A DNA stretch of 64,000 nt from Physcomitrium patens (Eukaryota > Streptophyta > Bryopsida > Funariales > Funariaceae). Location: NCBI RefSeq assembly GCF_000002425.4, contig NC_037271.1, forward strand, positions 10,612,178 to 10,676,177. The letters run 5' to 3'. Position numbers and translations under genes: made by a program. Positions within the stretch are counted from its first letter, which is position 1, and every line of letters begins with the position of its first letter. This document shows positions 57,117 through 64,000 of this stretch, piece by piece. The notes beneath the pieces were generated by a model that had not been told where the DNA came from, ran no database searches, and was given only the letters and a program-made list of their open reading frames with translations.

Positions 57117-59924
57117 TATGAATGGATTTTTCTCCCCTCACTTAAATTTGATTTAATTAGATCATAACTTACATCAAAGTCCAATACTAATTAATGTGAA
57201 GATGCAAATCATCAATAAGATAGGAAAACCGAAATATAGTAATAATCAAGATCAATCCAACAACACAACAAGTTAGTAACACTTTTTTATGATTTAATTT
57301 TTAGTATTTGTATTTCATTTAGTTAAGTGCCTTATAAGACTTATTCTATCAAACTTAAACTATGAAAATTATGAATTAGAATAAAATAAAATAAAAATAA
57401 TGAATACCATGCTAAAGTGCTAGTTTAAGGCTTTTCAAAGTAGGATTAATCATATAAATTGGAGTTCTATATAGTAAGTTATCTACGAATGAAGTTTTTA
57501 TGAAAAAACTTCATATAGAATTAGAAATTCAATAATAAACAGCTTTAAATATTTAAGTTCAGCACTAACATGATATTAAGATTTTTTTTAAGATAAAAGA
57601 TGAAAGTTGGAAGATTAAAAAATTAAAATAAATTAAATAAATTAAATTAAATTAAATTAAAATTTAAGTTAGAATTAATAATTTAAATTTAAATTTAAAT
57701 TTAAAAGTAATAAAAGTAAAAGTTGAAGGTTAAAAATAAAAGTTGAAAGTTGAAAGTTAAAAATTAAAGTTAAAAGGTTAAAATTAAAAGAAATAGAAAA
57801 AAATTAAAAGATTAATTTCTATTTATTTATTTATTTATTTATTTTTATTTTATCTTTAAGGGTAAGAATAGATGGAAAGATAAGAATTTAAGATTAATTT
57901 CCAAATGAGATAAAAGTCCTTTGAAATTATTAAATAATATTAATTGATGGTAATAAGACGAATGAGTGATAATATAGCAATTTAGGTGCTAAGGGATGTG
58001 ATTAGAGGGTGATTAGGGAAGAAAAACTTACTTAGAGTATGTCAAGTTGAGAGCAGCAGATCCCTTGCCATTCAAAAATTTTCTAACAATTCCACACAGC
58101 TCCTATATACTTGAAATTTTTTGTGGTTAAGGTTGACATAGAGTTGCTCCTATCTACCAAATTTCATGATGATCCGAGGTTTGACGTTCAAGATGTGTGT
58201 TTTCAAAGCAAGGTGACTTGAGCTGCCTAGGCAGCAGACCCCCTTCTACTTAAAAATTCACTAAAAATCAGTTAATAGTTTAAAATTGACAAGTATAATT
58301 TTTCCTAAAACCAAAAATAATAGAATTCTTTTTTCAACAAATTTCAGAAAAAAATAAAAAAATAAAAAAAATGTAAGTAAGTATTAAGATACAATTTTTC
58401 AAAGCTGATTGTTCAACACTACCAAGGCAGCAGATTCCTTTGCATTTAAAAATTCATTAAAAATCTGATATAGATTGGGAATTAGTGATTTAAATTTTTT
58501 AGTAAACTAAATTTTAGAGTGCATTCATTTCAATAATCCACAACAAATTTGAGTCAAAGGCCACCGAGTTATAGATTTTTTAAGCTGATGCTCCTACACT
58601 GCCAAGGTAGTAGACCCCTACCACCTTGAAAACTCGCCAAAAATTCATCACAACTTCAAATCGGGCCTGCCTTATGCCATTACAAAGCTAAGGGTGAGTA
58701 GAATCTGCTTACAAAGTTTCACAAAAAGAAAATAAAATGAAATATACTGAGCGAGTTAAAATTGAGGCCATACAAGTTTAAAGAAGAAAATTTGCATTCA
58801 CAAGATGGCTGAACATTTTGCCATGGCTTCGCCACAAGAAGATGGAGAGAGAGAGAGGGAGCTCAGTCATCCAAGCCCTCTTAACCAGGTGGGAGGAGGC
58901 CCAAAAGTAGAGGACACATCTCTACCATCAAAATCAGAAAATTCCTAACTAAGATCAAGGGTCCTCAATAACTCTCAGCCCAAATCCGATTATAAGGCTG
59001 GAAATGCCTAGAACTCAAAAACCAACACCTTTTTGGTGAAACTAACACTACCAATGTCTCTAAAACATATTTTTATCCAAAGATTAACTATTCACAAGCC
59101 CAAATCTGAGTTCTAAATCATAAAAATCAATTAATTTGCTAATTTAGTTGTAAATTTCAACTACAATTCTAATTCTAATTAGCTTACTTGGAAATCAGCA
59201 AGGATTCTTGCCATCAAAGCCTTCATAATCACCATTCTTCAATTTAAACTCCCTTAAGCATGAATTCTTGGCAAACCCAAAACCTAATTGCAAATTGGCC
59301 TTGAATTTATGATTTTTTCCAATTTTTCCTTTTTTTCAACTTCAAGTAGTGATTAAAATCACTGTGAGAGGAAACTCCACTAAAAATTTAGCTTATCTCC
59401 ATATTTTTAATATCATCATTAATTTAACAATTAGACTTTATATTTTTAATCCAATTAAATTAAAAAATAAAATTTAAGCCTAAAAATCTTCAAAATTAAT
59501 TAAGAAGATAGAACAATTAGGTTTAAGGGACTTTCTAACCATAATCAAATTAGAAATTAGCTTTTGGATTGAAAATTAAGATTATGGATTAATTTAAGAT
59601 ATAATTCCTAAGAATTAAAAGAGAAATTTTACTAAAATTGTAGTTTTATCACTAAAAAAAGATTTAAAGTAATTCAAAAAAAGAAAATTATAGACCTTCT
59701 AAATTTACTATTTTTTCTTTTGAGTTTTAAAATAATCAATCAATCTACTAATTAGAAGTATCTATCTAATTAACAACGTAAAGATATGATCAAAGTTATA
59801 ATTAACCAAAAATAACTAATTTAGATTCATTAATTATTTATATTAACATTAAAATTAATAAAAATATATTAAAAATTATAAAATAAATTGTAACTAACCA
59901 TTGGAGCTTTTAATTATGCTCACA
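57117..59924. repeat. Large non-coding insertion, probable 2.8-kb solo LTR, TSD AATGC
   Basis: A 2808-bp insertion in E3 RT is flanked by AATGC (57112-57116 and 59925-59929). The left end TATGAATGG and right end GCTCACA fit a TG...CA LTR with one change. There is no coding sequence on either strand and no internal retroelement domain. It contains four ~180-bp tandem units, AT-rich stretches (57600-57850) and the motif CTGCCTAGGCAGCAG. No other copy is in the window, so the LTR identity and orientation are inferred from the ends, the length and the 5-bp duplication. Confidence 0.7.
58055..58775. repeat. Four tandem ~180-bp units inside the large solo LTR
   Basis: Units start at 58055, 58233, 58429 and 58609 (spacing 178, 196 and 180 bp), each with an AGCAGA(C/T)CCC-like box followed by TTAAAAATTCACTAAAAAT-like sequence. 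Divergence between units is high. Confidence 0.75.
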
Positions 59925-60098
59925 AATGCACCAATTGTTTTTCAACATCTAATGAATGATATCTTTTATGAGCTTCTTGATGATTTTGTTGTCTGCTATT
60001 TGGACAATATTTTAATCTATTCTAAGAATATAAAAGAACATAAAATTTATGTTTGTTGTATTTTACAAAAACTACAAGATGTAGGATTATACACAAAG

Positions 60099-60132
<34 letters not shown>

Positions 60133-60850
60133 TGTATTCTACATTACTCAAGTTGATTTTTTAGCATATATCATTTCCAATGAAGGCCTTATGATAGATC
60201 CAAAGAAAGTCTAAACTATCATATATTAGAAGATCCCAAGAATAATAAGAGATGTATAATGCTTTTTGGACTTTGTCAATTATTACCAAATCTTTATCAA
60301 GAATTTTTCTCAAGTTACAACTCCACTTATACGTTTGACTTGTAAAGACAAACTTGAGTGGAATAAAGAAACTAAAGCATCATTTGTTGCTTTAAAGAAG
60401 GAATTTACTTCTGCATCAACTTTGTATCACATCAACTTTTCTAAGGTATTTTTTATAAAAACAAATGCATCACACTTTGCCTTGAGTGGAATATTGTAAT
60501 AAATAGGAACATATCACAAACTCCATCTAGAAGCTTTATATTCCAAGAAATTTTCAGCAATAGAGATTAACTATGAGATCCACAGCAAAGAACTTCTTGT
60601 AATTATGGATTTATTAGAAGAATGGTGTTTTTATCTTAAAGGCACTTCAAATCCAGTCACAATATATACAAATCACAAGAACCTCAAATATTTCATGTCG
60701 ACACGTGTTTTGAACCATTGCCAAGACTGTTGGAACATGTCATTATCAAGATTTAATTTCAAGATCACATATTGACCTCAAAAACAACAAGGCTTATTAG
60801 ATGTTCTTTCTAGACACTCTTATCTTGCACCAAAAGAAAGAGACGTATCT
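59925..60850 (+). pseudogene. pol: E3 second half of RT and RNase H
   Basis: ANAPIVFQ-type restart ([20 protein letters not shown]) leads to the catalytic loop CYLDNILIYSKN, where YLDD has become YLDN, abolishing metal binding. The thumb is FVNYYQIFIKNFSQVTTPLI. RNase H has TNASHFALSGIL (first Asp to Asn), NYEIHSKELLVIMDLLEEW, YTNHKNLKYFM, and the C-terminal LDVLSRHSYLAPKERD. A run of about 28 A (60104-60131) sits in the RT thumb. Confidence 0.78.
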
Positions 60851-62100
60851 TTTGATCAATAAAGAACAATCATCTTGAAGTTAGAGCATTTTTATCTTCA
60901 AGTAATAAAATCAACATTGATTATTGATTCAACCTTTGTTAAACAAATTTAATCAAGTATGTCCTTTAATCCTCTTATTCATGATATCAAGAATCTTTCT
61001 TTTAAGTCTCATGATGTTTCAAAGTTCAAGTTCAAGAACAACCTTCTCTATTTCAAAAAATGCCTATATGTTCTAAAAGAAGAAGTACGTTTATTTATTC
61101 TTCAAGCACATTTATTTGTTCTTCAAGTACGTCATGACTTTCTAGCAACAAAATATTTTAGATATAATAAAGCTTTAGAACTTATATCTAGAGGTTTTTG
61201 GTGGCCTCAAATATAAAAGGCAGTAAAAGTCTTTGTCTAGTCATGTGACATTTGTTGAAGATCAAAAACTCCTTGTCATCGATCCTATGGACTTTTTCAG
61301 CCATTGCTTATATCTGAACAACCATGGTCTTATATTTCTATGGATTTTATTACAGATCTTCCAAATTTAAGTTTATATGACTCTATATTCATAATCTTAG
61401 ATTGCTTCATCAAAATGGTATATTTTGTATTGTGTACAAAATCTATTTCAGATAAAGAAATAGTTAAATTTTTCATTGATAATATTATTTGCTATCATGG
61501 ATTGCCAAAGGATAGGAGGATTCAATTTGTATATTATTATATTGGATAGGAAGACTCAATTTGTATCAAGATTTTGGAGAATCCTATTTAAAATTCTAAA
61601 GATAGATATAAAGTTTTTTTTAGCTTTTCATCTCTAAATTGATAGGCAAACAGAATAAGTGAATTAAGTTCTAGAGGAATATTTGAGTTATATCATCAAC
61701 TATCATCAACTATCATCAAGATGATTGGACAATTTTTTTGCCATTGGTAAAGTTTGCATATAATAATTTGGTACATTCTTCTATTCAACAAACACCTTTC
61801 TTTACCAATTATGGTAATCATCTATAACTTGATATTTTTGACTTTTCAAAAGTTGATAATCCTACGCCAAAAGATTTAGTAAATTACTTGTCAAAGCTAT
61901 ATGCAACAATGAAGATACAATTAAAGAAAGCTCAAGAATGGCAAAGGATCAATGCTGATATCTATTGCAAGGAGCAACCACAATTCAATATAGGTGACAA
62001 TGTATGGTTACTTCATCATAATATCAGGACTATTTGTTCTTATAATAAGTTGGACTATTGTAGGTTGGGACCTTTTCTTATTTGTAAATAAATCAATTTT
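60851..62100 (+). pseudogene. pol: E3 integrase
   Basis: The zinc module has HLFVLQVRHDFLATKYFRYN with GFWWPQI, then C-x2-C remnants near 61245. The core has SYISMDFITDLPNL with the first Asp (61342-61344), YHGLPK, a locally duplicated QFVYYYIG/QFVSRF stretch where the second Asp lies, and DRQTE near 61640 with the Glu. The C-terminal part (DIYCKEQPQFNIGDNVWLLH, GPFLICK) is a GPF/Y module. 61304-61549 and 61888-62091 are open. Confidence 0.78.
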
Positions 62101-62460
62101 GTTGCTTATCAATTATATCTATCGAAGTCTATGAAGATCCACCTTGTATTTCACATGTCTCTTCTTGAACCCGTATAGATAATAAAATACCTAGGAAGAA
62201 GTCAAATGCCACCTCTTCTTATAGAAGTAGATAATAATCAAAAGTTTGACGTAGAAGAAGTATTAGACTCAAGGCAACACCAAAATAGGTTGAAATATCT
62301 TATTCATTGGCATGGATATGATATTAGCAAAGAATCTTGCAAATACAATAAAGAAGGTTGATGCCTTTCATCAATGATATCCATCAAAATGAAGATGAAA
62401 AATTACAAAGATCCATCAAAGATGATAACCACTCCTCGTGAAACTTGTTCCTAGAATGAG
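62101..62460 (+). pseudogene. pol: E3 chromodomain
   Basis: SQMPPLLIEVDNNQKFDVEE then VLDSRQHQNRLKYLIHWHGY (about 62190-62325) reads as a chromodomain at the C-terminus of integrase. The aromatic residues F, W and Y occur where chromodomains bind methylated histone tails. A frameshift/stop follows (KYNKEG*). About 120 bp separate it from the 3' LTR; GAATGAGAGGTAA (62454-62466) is a possible polypurine tract. Confidence 0.78.
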
Positions 62461-62466
62461 AGGTAA

Positions 62467-62745
62467 TGTCATGGACATATACATTTATCTCAATAGTTAC
62501 TTATATGATTAGATAGAAATATGTAATTATAGATGAATTTCATAAATTCTTCTAGAATCTTTTTGGTAGCTTCATAGATGCGATTTTGACTTTACATATA
62601 TTTATAAGATAAAAACTTGGCCAACAAATTAACCACAAGTTGATAGCTTGTGGAATAAGTTAACTATGTGGTACATATATAGATAACTTGCCTTGTAAGT
62701 TAAGACATGTTGCTAGCAAAGTCAATACATATTGGAGGTCCTATA
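62467..62745 (+). repeat. E3 3' LTR, truncated
   Basis: It begins TGTCATGGACATATAC and follows the E LTR up to GGAGGTCCTATAGAATAT, then breaks off into element G. About 480 bp of LTR are missing. Confidence 0.82.
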
Positions 62746-64000
62746 GAATATTTTTTTGTTAAAAAAGCAAATAATTATTTGAACTGACCATTGACCTTTG
62801 CTATATGATTTGCATCTAGAAAATAAAAAATTACATCATTATCATTGAGAAGAGCAATTGTAGTTCTTTGATATTCAGCTTAAATATGAACAAAGGTGAC
62901 AACATATTGTATCGGATACCTTATCATACAAATCTAACTTAAAATCAAATCAAATGACAAGGCAAAGATTGCTACCATTAGTAGTATTATTTCAAAATTA
63001 ATGAAAGGAGTAGAATGAAATGAAGCTATACATCACAATATTTATTTCAAGATGGTTATCGATCAATCAAAGATGGACAATGTACAATATTAAAATTATC
63101 ATTTCAATGATGGCTTGTTTTATTTTAATAAGCAAATTTATGTACCTGACAATGTTATACTTTTGACGCCTATATTTCAAAAAGGACACAACATTCTAAT
63201 ATCTAAATACCTAAGGTGTAAAAAGACTTTAGAATAGATATCAAGAATATAATTTTAGGCAAGTTTCGATCATAGTACTTGAACTTTTGTGCATTCTTGT
63301 GAATCATGCTAATATAACAAAGCACATAATATAGCATCTTCTGAGTTATTATAGCTGATTCTACTACCTATAGCACATTGAAAGTAGGTGATTATAGATC
63401 TCATAATGTGTTTGCCGCAAACGCCTCACAATTATACTGCGCTTACTATCTTTGTGGACTAACTCTTGAAATAACTTTATTTAGTTGCAATGCACTCTGA
63501 TATTGATGCTTCATCACTTACATGAATCTTCTATGACATTATTTTTTGTTATCGTAGATTATCTTATATCATCGTTTCAGTTTGAGATCCGCACTTTATG
63601 AAAAAAAATTGACAAGACTTATTCAAGCTATTAAATATATGACTTGCTACATCTACGACCTTTCATCTTCAAATAGATGGACAAATAAAGTGTACAAATT
63701 GGATCTTAGAAGATATACTATAGACATTAGTGACAATTCACTATAATGACTAGAATGAATATTTAATGTCCTTAGAATTTGCTTACAATGATAGTATTCA
63801 AGCAAGTACTAGTTGTTCACCATTTTTTTTTAATATTGATTAACATTTGATTATGCCGACAACTCTCTAATATTCTATTGACATGAATAATCTAACAATG
63901 GAGGAATTTATACAATAGCTTACAACGGCCTTGTAAGATGCATAATACCATCTCCTTATTGCACATAATCAAGAGATGCAATATGCAAATAATCATCAAT
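62746..64000 (+). pseudogene. pol: G RNase H tail and integrase (runs off the window)
   Basis: The first ~250 bp are a decayed RNase H/linker. Integrase starts with NDGLFYFNKQIYVPDNVILL, then LISKYLRCKKTL (zinc region), LPQTPHNYTALTIFVD, YLVAMHSDIDASSLT, V*DPHFMKKN (second catalytic Asp kept), STTFHLQIDGQIKCTNWILE (catalytic Glu changed to Lys) and EFAYNDSIQASTSCSPFFFN. The last residues before the edge are IAHNQEMQYANNH. The block order and spacing are those of fungal-like and chromovirus integrases. Confidence 0.8.

Larger units (their letters stand above)
54431..62745 (+). mobile_element. Chromodomain-containing Ty3/gypsy element E3 (chromovirus)
   Basis: 5' LTR (54431 to about 55200), gag, protease, RT (split by a 2.8-kb solo LTR), RNase H, integrase, chromodomain, and a 3' LTR truncated after about 279 bp (62467-62745). 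It is inserted in the RT/RNase H junction of G. A deletion has removed the rest of the 3' LTR together with most of G's RNase H, so no target duplication can be read. All genes are broken. Confidence 0.83.
50421..64000 (+). mobile_element. Ty3/gypsy element G, interrupted by a D LTR and by E3, cut by the window edge
   Basis: Coding pieces on the plus strand in gypsy order: gag (50440-50900), protease (52592-53530), RT (53531-54430), and integrase (62746-64000). Between them lie a family-D LTR and chromovirus E3. The RNase H domain is mostly missing at the E3 right junction. No LTR of G is in the window. Its gag and integrase resemble those of fungal-type gypsy elements more than common angiosperm lineages. 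Confidence 0.75.

Noticed and set aside
1-64000. Endogenous pararetrovirus (caulimovirid) as the source of the RT/RNase H sequences
   Set aside because: Every RT block is followed by RNase H and an integrase with zinc module and catalytic core, and is bounded by LTRs with target duplications. No movement protein or virus-type coat protein was seen.
1-64000. Host protein-coding genes, tRNA or rRNA genes, CRISPR arrays
   Set aside because: I found no open frame outside retroelement domains with a recognisable domain, no cloverleaf with consensus A and B boxes, and no regularly spaced repeat-spacer array. Absence is judged by eye only.

Overview
This window looks like nuclear DNA from a land plant with a large, repeat-filled genome. 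It is AT-rich, has no recognisable host gene, tRNA, rRNA or CRISPR array, and is almost entirely nested, decayed LTR retrotransposons of the Ty3/gypsy order. One LTR carries degenerate plant-telomere-like (CCCTAAA-type) repeats. Some families (here called E and G) have capsid and chromodomain proteins resembling the chromoviruses I know from fungi and non-seed plants, so a fern, lycophyte, moss or gymnosperm is as plausible as a flowering plant. I cannot resolve this further.

Layout, left half: family-A element A1 (+ strand) is the host of everything from 1 to about 29,106. It holds a truncated family-A LTR (365-970). A complete family-A element, A2 (5060-16323, TSD CATTG/CATTA), sits in its integrase; A2 itself carries a family-B solo LTR (10439-11764). 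Element B1 (18440-27579) sits in its 3' extra ORF, and solo LTR H (27732-29009) lies just beyond. From 29,107 to about 32,260 lies a 5'-truncated chromovirus, E1, with two LTR copies in tandem, followed by a family-D LTR fragment.

Layout, right half: chromovirus E2 (- strand, about 33,591-50,330) is split by a family-B-like solo LTR (34177-35754) and by A3 (36098-47930, - strand, perfect TSD ATAAC). A3 is the best-preserved family-A element and carries a telomere-like family-D solo LTR (38523-40393). From about 50,420 to the right edge lies element G (+ strand), interrupted by a family-D LTR (50901-52591) and by chromovirus E3 (54431-62745). E3 in turn holds a 2.8-kb solo LTR (57117-59924).

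Family A is the most interesting part. It is about 9.95 kb once insertions are subtracted. It has a tRNA-Asp-like primer binding site, a gag with four zinc knuckles, pol in the order PR-RT-RH-IN, and an additional ~550-codon ORF between integrase and the 3' LTR. That ORF has a globular N-terminal half and a long coiled-coil tail. In all three copies it is bracketed by two copies of the same 13-bp polypurine tract, one just upstream of the ORF and one at the 3' LTR. Every coding region here is broken by stops or frameshifts, so nothing is predicted to be autonomous now. Domain boundaries given below are approximate unless a motif position is stated.
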